Shown here piece by piece: positions 54,665 through 63,709 of a DNA stretch of 64,000 nucleotides. The DNA comes from an uncultured Saprospiraceae bacterium (GTDB lineage: Bacteria > Bacteroidota > Bacteroidia > Chitinophagales > Saprospiraceae), in contig CALIAU010000001.1 in assembly GCA_938045585.1 (NCBI GenBank), forward strand, positions 1-64,000, given 5' to 3'. Below the pieces are notes generated by a model that did not search any database, had not been told where the DNA came from, and saw only the letters and a list, made by a program, of their open reading frames with translations. Numbering within the stretch: the first letter of the stretch is position 1; each line of letters begins with the position of its first letter. A program made the translations under genes and the position numbers.

Positions 54665-55705
54665 ATGAAGAAAAGAGCAAAACTTAAGGATATTGCTGAC
54701 GCATTGAATATATCAATTGCAACAGTTTCACGTGCATTAAATGATAAATATGACATTAATGCTTCTACAAAAAAAGAGGTTCTTCGCGTTGCAGAAGAAT
54801 TAAACTATAGACCTAACCCTATAGCGGTTTCTTTAAGAAAAAATAGCTACAATGTCATAGGCGTTGTATTGCCAAGTATTGATCACTATTTTTTTTCCAC
54901 TGTGCTGAAGGGAGTCATGAATAAGGCGCATAAATCAAATTATCTGGTAATAGTAGGTGAATCAAATCATGACCCAGATAAGGAAAAATCAATTTTAGAA
55001 CAATTTCTAAATCATGGTGTGACAGGAGTAATCATTTCACCTACTATGGGCAAACCCGCTGAACATTTTTCCAAGTTTAGAAATAAACGAATTCCTTTGG
55101 TGCTGGTTGACAGACCCTTGGTAGATGATGTAGATTCGTTTGTACGATATGACGATCCAAATGGTGCGTTTTTAGCAGTGGAACATTTGATAGATCAGGG
55201 TTACAAATCAATAGCCTGTATCAAGGGGAATGACAATTGTGTAATATCAAATGCGCGCTACTCTGGCTATGCCAAAGCCTTAGGACAAAATAACTTAACA
55301 GAGAATCCTAAACATGTAAAAACCTGTATCAATCTCGACTCAAAAAAAGATGGGTATCTGCTTGGAAAACAATTACTCTTGGCAAAAGACAAACCAGATG
55401 CCATCTTTACAGTTACAGATGAGGTAGCAGCTGGTGTCTATGCAGCAGCAAAAGAATTAAAAGTTGATATTCCTGGAGAATTGGGACTCGTAGGATATAG
55501 TAATTCAAAAGTATCCATACATTTGTCACCGCAATTAAGTACAGTAGAGCAACCCGGAGTAGAGATGGGTGAAGAGGCCTTTGATTTTTTGCAACAGATT
55601 ATGTTAGGAAGTACTGAAATTTTAAAAAAGACCTTTGATGCACGATTGATTGTAAGAGGATCAAGTACTCGACATGCTACTATTAATAATATGACTATTG
55701 TGTAA
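54665..55705 (+). CDS. LacI family transcriptional regulator
   Basis: This 346-residue repressor has an N-terminal helix-turn-helix and hinge (KLKDIADALNISIATVSRAL, ELNYRPNPIAVSL) and a periplasmic-binding-like effector domain (VIGVVLPSIDHYFFSTVLKG, DAIFTVTDEVAAGVYAA, QLSTVEQPGVEMGEEAFDF). The family binds operators with a CG centre and is released or activated by a sugar. A matching operator lies upstream. The divergent position to susC-susD and the GH13/symporter genes suggests it regulates the locus in response to a breakdown sugar. A vanadium-haloperoxidase-like gene follows after 6 bp. Confidence 0.93.
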   Translation: MKKRAKLKDIADALNISIATVSRALNDKYDINASTKKEVLRVAEELNYRPNPIAVSLRKNSYNVIGVVLPSIDHYFFSTVLKGVMNKAHKSNYLVIVGESNHDPDKEKSILEQFLNHGVTGVIISPTMGKPAEHFSKFRNKRIPLVLVDRPLVDDVDSFVRYDDPNGAFLAVEHLIDQGYKSIACIKGNDNCVISNARYSGYAKALGQNNLTENPKHVKTCINLDSKKDGYLLGKQLLLAKDKPDAIFTVTDEVAAGVYAAAKELKVDIPGELGLVGYSNSKVSIHLSPQLSTVEQPGVEMGEEAFDFLQQIMLGSTEILKKTFDARLIVRGSSTRHATINNMTIV

Positions 55706-55711
55706 TTTTTT

Positions 55712-57028
55712 ATGAGATATATACCCTTCCTTTTTATCTTTTTTTTCTTGTCATGTAAGCAAGAAAACTATGTGGAATCGCCAAAATTACTGGATGGAAA
55801 GATATTCCATGCCTCTGTAAAAAATCTTACAGACGTTATGATACATGATATTTTTTCTCCACCACAAGCAGGAAGAAATTACGCCTATCCAGCCATTGCT
55901 GCCTATGAAGTCTTGCGGTTTACAGACCAAGAAAATTATAAATCCTTTGCAGGTAGACTGCATGAATTGACTGCTGTACCTAGTCCAGATACAAGTCAAA
56001 ATATTTCTTACGGAATTGCTGCATTTGAAGCTTATAACCTGCTTGCAAAAGCACTGATATTCTCTGAAGATAAAATGGAGGCATTTATTGATGAGATGTA
56101 TTTAAGAAAGGAGCTTGCTGACGTGCCTAAACAAGTACGGGAGTCTTCCAAAAATTTTGGAACAGCTGTAGCAAAACATATTTTACAATGGTTGGAAAAG
56201 GACAATTATAATCAAACACGATCATTTCCAAAGTTTGCAGTCACAGATGAACCTGGCAGATGGAAGCCTACACCGCCAGCTTACATGGATGGCATAGAAC
56301 CGCATTGGAATAAAATACGTCCCTTTATTTTAGATGCTGCGAATCAATTTAATCAGGGACCTCCTACCGAATATAGTACCCAGAAAAATAGTAAGTTTTT
56401 TCAAGAAGTTTTAGAAGTCTATGAAACAGTAAATAAGGCGCAAGCAGAAGAGAAAGAAATTGCTGCATTTTGGGATTGTAATCCCTTTGTGATGAATATT
56501 GCTGGTCACTTCATGCATGCCACTAAAAAGATAACGCCCGGAGGTCATTGGATGGGAATTACTGGGATAGCATGTAAAAAAGAAAATGCGAATGCTCTAC
56601 GTTCTCTCGAAGCCTATGCCCTCACTGCAATCGGGATATCAGATGGATTTATCAGTTGCTGGGATGAGAAATACAACAGTAATTTAGTTCGTCCAGAATC
56701 CATTATTAATGAAGAGTTGGACGAAGAGTGGATACCACTATTACAAACACCACCTTTTCCTGAACATACTAGCGGCCACTCAGTTATTTCAACGGCGGCT
56801 GCAACAATTCTTACTGCACTCTTTGGAGACAATTTTGCCTATGTTGATGATGTTGAATTAGAGTTTGGATTACCCCAAAGAAGCTTCAATTCGTTTAATG
56901 AGGCGGCGGCTGAAGCTGCAATTTCGCGCCTATATGGTGGAATTCATTATAGACCAGCTATTGAGGATGGAGTAGTGCAGGGGAGAAAGCTAGGAGAATA
57001 TGTTGTGGAAAAGCTCATTTCCCCCTAA
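55712..57028 (+). CDS. Vanadium-dependent haloperoxidase-family (PAP2-type) lipoprotein
   Basis: This 438-residue lipoprotein (IPFLFIFFFLSCKQEN) has the haloperoxidase/PAP2 active site in three parts: KYNSNLVRPE (K320, R327), PFPEHTSGHSVIS (S354, H356) and SRLYGGIHYRPAIEDG (R406, H412). H356 is the presumed acid/base and H412 the vanadate ligand. The helical layout fits the vanadium haloperoxidase branch. Related members act as acid phosphatases, so activity is uncertain. It follows the LacI gene by 6 bp and is probably controlled by it. Such genes near SusCD and FG-GAP lipoproteins have no settled role. Confidence 0.85.
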   Translation: MRYIPFLFIFFFLSCKQENYVESPKLLDGKIFHASVKNLTDVMIHDIFSPPQAGRNYAYPAIAAYEVLRFTDQENYKSFAGRLHELTAVPSPDTSQNISYGIAAFEAYNLLAKALIFSEDKMEAFIDEMYLRKELADVPKQVRESSKNFGTAVAKHILQWLEKDNYNQTRSFPKFAVTDEPGRWKPTPPAYMDGIEPHWNKIRPFILDAANQFNQGPPTEYSTQKNSKFFQEVLEVYETVNKAQAEEKEIAAFWDCNPFVMNIAGHFMHATKKITPGGHWMGITGIACKKENANALRSLEAYALTAIGISDGFISCWDEKYNSNLVRPESIINEELDEEWIPLLQTPPFPEHTSGHSVISTAAATILTALFGDNFAYVDDVELEFGLPQRSFNSFNEAAAEAAISRLYGGIHYRPAIEDGVVQGRKLGEYVVEKLISP

Positions 57029-57371
57029 GTCAATGACTACAGTCCTTTCAGCCTGCTTGTCCACAGTCTAATTCCATATTGTGGATTAATATGCAGATTT
57101 GCAATTTGTTATATATTGATATTTTCATATGTTTCGTTTCTAAAGGATTAGATTTGCGCTCTTAATTATTGGTTAAGTAGGAGAGTGATAGAGTGAAGAG
57201 AGGGGATTTATGGCATAGTAATTGATATACAGGTCATAACACATTATATATTTTTTTAATGTGTAACTAAGCTTAAATCCCAAAAAGAGTATATGTTCAT
57301 TTTTTGAACATGTATGAAAAGAATGCGTTTCCCAAGAACGTCATTCCATTAACTGATTTTAATTTATTACC
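57029..57371 (+). other. Leader region of the lytic transglycosylase, with hairpin and possible 21-codon leader ORF
   Basis: This gap includes TAGATTTG (57149-57156), matching TAnnTTTG but with no clear -33 partner. A 7-bp perfect hairpin, ATGTTCA-TTTTT-TGAACAT (57293-57311), follows. A 21-codon frame (ATG 57310, TGA 57373-57375) overlaps the transglycosylase ATG as ATGA, and its start codon begins inside the hairpin arm. A second stem, ACACATT/AATGTGT (57239-57245, 57258-57264), is present. This may be a translational control element. It could also be chance. Confidence 0.4.
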
Positions 57372-58475
57372 ATGAACAAGCTAATGCATTCAATAGCAAT
57401 TAGATTATTTTTGGTGTGCTTTTGTTTATCTACATCCCAGATAGTATTTGCGCACGATTCTTTAGAAGAATCAGACACGAACGGTGAGAAACTCAGCGAA
57501 GAGGCGAGATTTATCCAAGATCGTCTGAACAATATGAGCTCTGTAATCGACCTGAGATATACAGATTACGTAGCCAAAAAAATTCAAAATTATACAGTAC
57601 GAGGCAAGCATGAAACAGAAAAGCTGTTAGCACGCTACTCTATGTATGCAGGCAAAATTGAGAATGAGATTTATGCCAGAAATCTACCAGATATTCTCAA
57701 ATTCATTCCAATCATTGAATCCGAACTCAAACCTACAGCTAGATCAAGGTCTGGTGCCGTTGGTATGTGGCAGTTTATGAAGCCAACCGCAAAACATTAT
57801 GGGTTAGTGATAAATAGTACTGTGGATGAACGTATGGATTCTGAACGTTCTACTGAAGCAGCTTTGGAATATCTTACTTACCTGTATGAGAAATTTGGGG
57901 ACTGGTCCTTAGCCATTGCGGCTTATAACTGTGGACCTGGGAATATGAGAAAGGCAATTAAAAAGTCTGGAGGGAGTAAAGATTATTGGGTAGTTTCAAA
58001 ATACCTCAAAAAGGAAACGCAAAACTATATTCCTAAGCTAATTGCAGCTAAGTATATGATGACGTATTCGTACGACTATGATATAGTTCCAGATTTTTCT
58101 GAACAATTATACTTTAGTACCAGTGCTACCAAGGTGCACAATAAATTGGAGCTAAAGGAAATTGCAACTACCTTGGATTTAGAGTTGGAGATATTACAAA
58201 AAATGAATTCTCATTTTAAGAAGACGTACATTCCACAAAGTGATCAGGGTTTTAATTTTGTTCTTCCGTCGGAAAGCTTGCATGACTTTTATACGCATTA
58301 CCAGTCGTATAAAATTAAGCCTGAAGAATATCTTGCGGCTACCCCTATCGTGAAAGTAAAGCCCATCGTAAAAAGAAGTAAAATTGCAAACGCAGTTCTA
58401 GTAGAACGTATCAAAATTCTCAAGATTCAATCTATAGAAGAAGAGGAGGCAGATATTACGTTTGTAAGTTATTAA
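57372..58475 (+). CDS. MltD-like lytic transglycosylase
   Basis: This 367-residue exported enzyme has a signal peptide (MHSIAIRLFLVCFCLSTSQI) and a GH23 SLT domain: FIPIIESELKPTARSRSGAV (catalytic E116), GMWQFMKPTAKHYG and SLAIAAYNCGPGNMRKAI. It cleaves peptidoglycan between MurNAc and GlcNAc, giving 1,6-anhydro ends. The C-terminal 150 residues are a degenerate LysM-like/linker region (for example KLELKEIATTLDLELEILQ), without a clear LysM. It is monocistronic with a hairpin terminator and a long leader. Confidence 0.92.
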   Translation: MNKLMHSIAIRLFLVCFCLSTSQIVFAHDSLEESDTNGEKLSEEARFIQDRLNNMSSVIDLRYTDYVAKKIQNYTVRGKHETEKLLARYSMYAGKIENEIYARNLPDILKFIPIIESELKPTARSRSGAVGMWQFMKPTAKHYGLVINSTVDERMDSERSTEAALEYLTYLYEKFGDWSLAIAAYNCGPGNMRKAIKKSGGSKDYWVVSKYLKKETQNYIPKLIAAKYMMTYSYDYDIVPDFSEQLYFSTSATKVHNKLELKEIATTLDLELEILQKMNSHFKKTYIPQSDQGFNFVLPSESLHDFYTHYQSYKIKPEEYLAATPIVKVKPIVKRSKIANAVLVERIKILKIQSIEEEEADITFVSY

Positions 58476-58488
58476 GATAAAACAAAAC

Positions 58489-58544
58489 GGGAATCTAGAT
58501 GATTTAGGCTCAAGTACTTAAATCTGAAAGATTCCTCCTTTTTA
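58489..58544 (+). terminator. Terminator after the lytic transglycosylase
   Basis: GGAATCT (58490-58496) pairs with AGATTCC (58529-58535). An inner GATTTA/TAAATC stem extends the hairpin. TCCTTTTTA (58536-58544) follows. It lies 14 bp after the stop codon. Confidence 0.65.
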
Positions 58545-58751
58545 TCTTACTTATTTATCCAATTAGATTTTAATTCCTAAATGAATTTAGTAAGGATTTG
58601 GTGCAACGTTTAGAGGAAAATTGGCATATATACATATAGAGACTCTCAATAAGGCAAATTGTCTTGCTGAAGTATTTTCGGAGAGAGTAAAGACTTTTGA
58701 TTGTCGCCTTAAACAAGCTTAATTTGGTAAATATTACCGTTCTTACTAAGT

Positions 58752-61133
58752 ATGCGAAACCAACTAATATTTTGCTTCTTATTACTTACCTATATTTTGG
58801 AAGCCCAAATTCCAGATCCCTGTGGTCCCAATCCACAGATGACTTCGTTTTGCTCAACTGCATGTGTTGTTTGTGACATTGATGGCTTTACAGGAGTGAA
58901 TGATCTAACTGCAACTGGACAGGGTTTCCCAGAGTTTTGCACTATTGATTATGATAACATGCAATACATTGCTTTTGTTGCTGGTAGTACAAGTCTAACC
59001 ATACGAGTAGATGTTTCAAATTGTCAGGGTGGTTTAGGGAGCTTGGAAGTTGGCTTTTTCTATACAGATGATTGTCAAAATTTTGAACGTATTACCTGGT
59101 GTGACACAGATATTCTTTCAGGTCAAAGTCAGACCTTTCTCAGTGGTGATTATAACGGGGATGGTATTGCAGAAGATCCCAATCCTTTGACTATAGGCCA
59201 ACATTATTATTTAGTTATTGATGGTTCGAGCGGAGCCAACTGTAATTGGACATTTTCAGTTCTTGATGGAACAACAGAGGTCTTGCCATTGACAAGTTCC
59301 GGAGTATTATCTTATACAGATGATCCTTGTACAGGTGCACCAGTTACATTTACAACGACAGGAGAAGTAGGTGCAGCAATCTATAACTGGACTGTGGATG
59401 GGGATGACATTGGAGGCTTTGTAGAAACTAAGGAAATTGATTTTCCTAACCCAGGAACCTATGAAGTCTGTGTTGTTGCATCGAATGTATGTGATCAAGC
59501 ACCTCCTAGTTGCACTACAATAACTGTACGTGAAGTGGGGGCAAGTTCCTTTGATGAACGCCTTTGCGACGGGGAATGCTTAGACATAAATGGTAAACAG
59601 TTTTGTGATACGGGAAGCTTTCAAGAAATAATTTCCTTATCCAATGGCTGCGATAGTATTATCGATATAGACATAGTAATTCTTCCCCAAGCTTTAGAGA
59701 ATCTTGATGTCTGGATTTGTAATGTGGATACTTTTTTTATCGGTCAAACACCTTATAACCAAACCGGTAGTTTCACAGAAACTATTCTTACGGCCGATGA
59801 TTGTGATAGCCTAGTAAATTTAGAATTGCTTGTAATTGAATGTGAAATATTAGCAATAGCAGAAGAGATACCAGTTATCTGTCATGGAACAGCAACAGGA
59901 ACCCTTATTTTTTCTGTTAACCAAGGAACTGCACCTTTGAATTATACATATACAAATATTCAAGACAGCAATATTACCGGGACAGGAACAACTAACCTCT
60001 TAGTGGACAATGAAATTCCTAATATTCCTGTAGGTGTGTATAGAATTTATATTCAAGATGATTTTGGGAATGATGCAGTGGTAATACAAGAAGTGACCGA
60101 ACCAGAACCCATGGAGATAGATCTTTTAGTGTCTGATTATGATGGCTTTAATGTATCCTGCGAATCTGATGAAGGTGACCTTGATGAGAACGGTACCTTA
60201 GAGGCAATTGTTTTAGGAGGTGTTCCACCTTATTCTTATCAATGGAGTGATGGTCAGCAAAGCCAACTTGCTACTGGCTTAGCGGCACAAAATTATTCAG
60301 TTATAGTAACGGATGCAGTTGGATGTCCTATTGAAGCAAGTTTTACTTTAGTGCCTCCACCTGCGATAGTTCCCAATGTTAATTTTATAGATCCTAGCTG
60401 TGAAGGATTTAATACAGGAATTATACAAGTGGATGGTGTAACAGGCGGTACACCTGGATATAGTTATTCATTGACAGCAAACAACTTTAGTTCAGATTCT
60501 ATTTTTAACGGACTAGAGGGTGGAATATATTCCTTATACATTGAAGATGCAAATGGCTGTGTTGTTTTTGTACAGGAAGAAATAACTCCGCCACAGATTC
60601 CTATTATCAGCTTTGGAGATGATTTGGAATTATGCTTAGGCGATAGTGTAATCATACTTCCCGGAATAAACGACATTACAATCAAGGAAATCATCTGGAC
60701 GCAAGAAGAGTTTTTAAGCTGTGACACCTGTTTTAACCCTATAGCACAGCCGGTTAATAATACGCAATTTGATCTTACAATTATTTCTGAAGATGATTGT
60801 GAAGACACAAATTCCATCCGGATAAATTTGATCAAGAATAGAGAATTTTATGTGCCCAATATATTTTCTCCAAATAACGATGGCATGAATGATGTATTCA
60901 CAATCTACGGATCCAAAGAGGTCGATGAAATTGAGAATTTAAGCATTTACGACAGGTGGGGTAATCTTGTTTTTAATGAAGATAATCTAAGCCCCGGAGA
61001 CGAAGCAGATGGATGGAATGGAAAGTTTAAAAACGCAGATTTAAACCCGGGTGTATATGCTTGGTATGCAGAACTTAGATTTAAAGATGCAGAGCTATTT
61101 ACATATTCAGGAAGCATAACTCTTGCGCGTTAA
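58752..61133 (+). CDS. Large secreted adhesin with SprB-like modules and T9SS type B tail (copy 1)
   Basis: This 793-residue protein has a signal peptide (QLIFCFLLLTYILEAQ) and a Cys-rich N-terminal module (CGPNPQMTSFCSTACVVC). A PKD-like domain (AIYNWTVDGDDIGGF) and Cys-linked repeats with GSFQEIISLSNGCDSI follow. SprB-type repeats come next (GGVPPYSYQWSDGQQSQLA, TGLAAQNYSVIVTDAVGC). The gliding-associated T9SS type B sorting domain (VPNIFSPNNDGMNDVFTIYG, IYDRWGNLVF, NPGVYAWYAELRFKDAE) ends the protein. Such proteins are exported by the type IX system and serve in adhesion or gliding. It is followed after 130 bp by a close paralogue. Confidence 0.92.
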   Translation: MRNQLIFCFLLLTYILEAQIPDPCGPNPQMTSFCSTACVVCDIDGFTGVNDLTATGQGFPEFCTIDYDNMQYIAFVAGSTSLTIRVDVSNCQGGLGSLEVGFFYTDDCQNFERITWCDTDILSGQSQTFLSGDYNGDGIAEDPNPLTIGQHYYLVIDGSSGANCNWTFSVLDGTTEVLPLTSSGVLSYTDDPCTGAPVTFTTTGEVGAAIYNWTVDGDDIGGFVETKEIDFPNPGTYEVCVVASNVCDQAPPSCTTITVREVGASSFDERLCDGECLDINGKQFCDTGSFQEIISLSNGCDSIIDIDIVILPQALENLDVWICNVDTFFIGQTPYNQTGSFTETILTADDCDSLVNLELLVIECEILAIAEEIPVICHGTATGTLIFSVNQGTAPLNYTYTNIQDSNITGTGTTNLLVDNEIPNIPVGVYRIYIQDDFGNDAVVIQEVTEPEPMEIDLLVSDYDGFNVSCESDEGDLDENGTLEAIVLGGVPPYSYQWSDGQQSQLATGLAAQNYSVIVTDAVGCPIEASFTLVPPPAIVPNVNFIDPSCEGFNTGIIQVDGVTGGTPGYSYSLTANNFSSDSIFNGLEGGIYSLYIEDANGCVVFVQEEITPPQIPIISFGDDLELCLGDSVIILPGINDITIKEIIWTQEEFLSCDTCFNPIAQPVNNTQFDLTIISEDDCEDTNSIRINLIKNREFYVPNIFSPNNDGMNDVFTIYGSKEVDEIENLSIYDRWGNLVFNEDNLSPGDEADGWNGKFKNADLNPGVYAWYAELRFKDAELFTYSGSITLAR

Positions 61134-61263
61134 GGACTGTGTGGATTGGTTCGAGTTACGTTTTATTGAGAAGAATTCAATGCATGTTATTTTTTTTGAT
61201 TAAATTAATAGAATGTCCTCCCAAACAAGCTCTTTTTGTCGATATTTACGTTCCTTATAAAAC

Positions 61264-63675
61264 ATGCGATACCATTATATATTCATACTTCTGTTTACCT
61301 GCTTTGGCTTAAATAGCCAAACACCGGACCCCTGTGGACCTAATCCTATGATGACCTCGTTTTGTTCTACTGCATGCGTTATCTGTGATATAGATGGGTT
61401 TACGGGAAGAAATGACCTTACCGCAAGTGGTCAGGCATTTGCTGGGTGTGGTCCTATAAATGATGACGATCCAAATTGTTTTTGTACTACTCAGTTTAAC
61501 AATATGCAATACATAGCTTTTATAGCAGGAAGCACAAGTTTGACGATACGTGTAGATGTGGATAATTGTGATGGATTGGGAAGTTTAGAATTGGGATTTT
61601 TTAGAACAGATGATTGCGAAACATTTGAAAGAATTACCTATTGTGACACAGATGTTGAATCTGGACAAAGTCAGACATTTATAACAGGAGATATTGATGG
61701 CGATGGGATAGCTGAATTTCCAGACCCATTAACTATAGGTCAACATTATTATCTTATAATGGATGGCTCAGGTGGATCAAATTGTGATTGGACATTTAAT
61801 GTCTTAGAAGGAACAACAGAAGTATTGCCCTTGACAACATCAGGAGATATTACAGTTTCGCAAGACCCCTGTACGGATGCACCTGTAACAGTGTCCACTA
61901 CAGGAGAGGTAGGAGCTGCTTTGTTTTTCTGGACTCTGGATGGAGTCTCTATTAGTGGTCTTACCCAAACAAATGTACTTAATGTGACTGACCCTGGAAC
62001 TTATGAAATTTGCGTTACCGCTGCAAATGTGTGTGATGAAGCTCCTCCGAGCTGCTCTACGTTTACAGTACGTGAAGTAGGTTCTTCTTCTTTTAATGAA
62101 AGGCTCTGTGATGGAGAATGTTTTGAAGCAAATGGTGTTCAGTTTTGTACAACTGGAAGCTTTCAAGAAGTTATTCCTTTGGCCAACGGATGTGATAGTA
62201 TAATTGATATTGAAATACTGGTACTCCCGCAAGCACTGGCGAATTTAGATGTTTGGATTTGCGATGTAGATACATTTTTTATAGGAACGAGTCCCTATAC
62301 ACAAACGGGTTCGTTCACAGAGACAATTCTTACAGCAGATGACTGCGATAGTCTAGTAAATTTAGACTTACTTGTAATTGAATGTGAAATAATAGGGACT
62401 GCTGAAGAGATACCTGTAATATGCCACGGTACTGCAACAGGTACTTTAATTTTTTCTGTGAACCAGGGTACTCCTCCCTTAAACTTTACCTACACAAATA
62501 TTGAAGACTCAAGCATAACTGGAACAGGAACAACAAACCTACTTGTCGATAACGAAATACCAGGAATACCCATTGGTGTGTATCAAATATATATTCAAGA
62601 TGATTTTGGAAATGATGCGGTAGTACTCCAAGAAATAACAGAGCCACCACCTTTAGAAATAGATATTGTTGCCTCAGATTATGGAGGCTTTAATGTGTCT
62701 TGTGAATCGGACGAAGGAGATTTAGATGAAAATGGTACGCTAGAAGCAATAGTGTCCGGCGGAGTAGCTCCTTATACGTTTCAATGGAGTGATAGCCAGC
62801 AAGGACAGTTAGCAACAGGACTATCTGCACAGACGTATTCTGTAATCGCGACTGATGCTGTAGGTTGTCCAATAGAAATGAGTTATACCCTCATACCACC
62901 ACCTGCCATTGTACCTACTGTAAATTTTATAGACCCAAATTGTGATGGCTTTGATACAGGGATAGTACAGGTAGATAATGTGGTGGGTGGTACGCCCGGA
63001 TATGCCTACTCGCTCTCTCCTAATAACTTTAGTTCTGACTCTATATATTCTGGTTTGACTGAAGGGAGCTATTCTTTGTATGTACAAGATGCAAATGGAT
63101 GTGTCATCTTTGTTGAAGAAGAGATTACAGCTCCCCAAATACCTGTGATAAGTTTTGGAGATGATTTGGAACTTTGTTTAGGAGATAGCATATTGGTTAT
63201 ACCAGGTTTGAATGATATTAATGTCAAAGAAGTAATTTGGACACAGCAGCAATTTCTGAGCTGTGATACCTGTCTGTCTACGATAGCCCAACCGGTAAAC
63301 ACTACCGTATTTGATCTGACTGTTATTTCCGAGGATGATTGTACAGATTCAAATTCAATACGCATCAATTTGATTAAGAATAGAGAATTTTATGTTCCCA
63401 ATATATTTTCCCCAAACAATGATGGAATGAATGACCGCTTTACTATTTACGGTTCTAAAGAGGTAGAACAAATAGAAAATTTGAGTATCTACGACCGCTG
63501 GGGCAACCTCGTTTTTTCTCAGAACAACTTATTTCCCGGAGACGAACAAGCAGGTTGGGATGGGAGATTAGATAACAAAGAGTTGAATCCAGGCGTATAT
63601 GTTTGGTATGCAGAACTTGAGTTTAAAGATGCAGAGGTCTTTACGTATTCTGGAAGTATTACCTTAGCGCGCTAA
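61264..63675 (+). CDS. Large secreted adhesin with SprB-like modules and T9SS type B tail (copy 2)
   Basis: This 803-residue protein is a tandem paralogue of the preceding gene, at roughly three quarters identity by eye over its whole length. All modules are in the same order: Cys-rich start CGPNPMMTSFCSTACVIC, PKD-like ALFFWTLDGVSISG, GCDSI repeats, SprB-type GGVAPYTFQWSDSQQGQLA, and the type B tail VPNIFSPNNDGMNDRF. The N-terminal module carries an insertion of about ten residues with extra cysteines (AGCGPINDDDPNCFC) compared with copy 1. Its leader matches that of copy 1, so each copy may have its own promoter. Function: probable surface adhesin. Confidence 0.92.
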   Translation: MRYHYIFILLFTCFGLNSQTPDPCGPNPMMTSFCSTACVICDIDGFTGRNDLTASGQAFAGCGPINDDDPNCFCTTQFNNMQYIAFIAGSTSLTIRVDVDNCDGLGSLELGFFRTDDCETFERITYCDTDVESGQSQTFITGDIDGDGIAEFPDPLTIGQHYYLIMDGSGGSNCDWTFNVLEGTTEVLPLTTSGDITVSQDPCTDAPVTVSTTGEVGAALFFWTLDGVSISGLTQTNVLNVTDPGTYEICVTAANVCDEAPPSCSTFTVREVGSSSFNERLCDGECFEANGVQFCTTGSFQEVIPLANGCDSIIDIEILVLPQALANLDVWICDVDTFFIGTSPYTQTGSFTETILTADDCDSLVNLDLLVIECEIIGTAEEIPVICHGTATGTLIFSVNQGTPPLNFTYTNIEDSSITGTGTTNLLVDNEIPGIPIGVYQIYIQDDFGNDAVVLQEITEPPPLEIDIVASDYGGFNVSCESDEGDLDENGTLEAIVSGGVAPYTFQWSDSQQGQLATGLSAQTYSVIATDAVGCPIEMSYTLIPPPAIVPTVNFIDPNCDGFDTGIVQVDNVVGGTPGYAYSLSPNNFSSDSIYSGLTEGSYSLYVQDANGCVIFVEEEITAPQIPVISFGDDLELCLGDSILVIPGLNDINVKEVIWTQQQFLSCDTCLSTIAQPVNTTVFDLTVISEDDCTDSNSIRINLIKNREFYVPNIFSPNNDGMNDRFTIYGSKEVEQIENLSIYDRWGNLVFSQNNLFPGDEQAGWDGRLDNKELNPGVYVWYAELEFKDAEVFTYSGSITLAR

Positions 63676-63709
63676 TACCGCAAACGCGCATGAGCATAAT
63701 ATTATTAGC

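Noticed and set aside
57149..57156. TAGATTTG as a firm promoter for the lytic transglycosylase
   Set aside because: The -7 match is exact, but no TTG is found at the right distance and it lies over 200 bp from the start, so it is noted only as a possibility.
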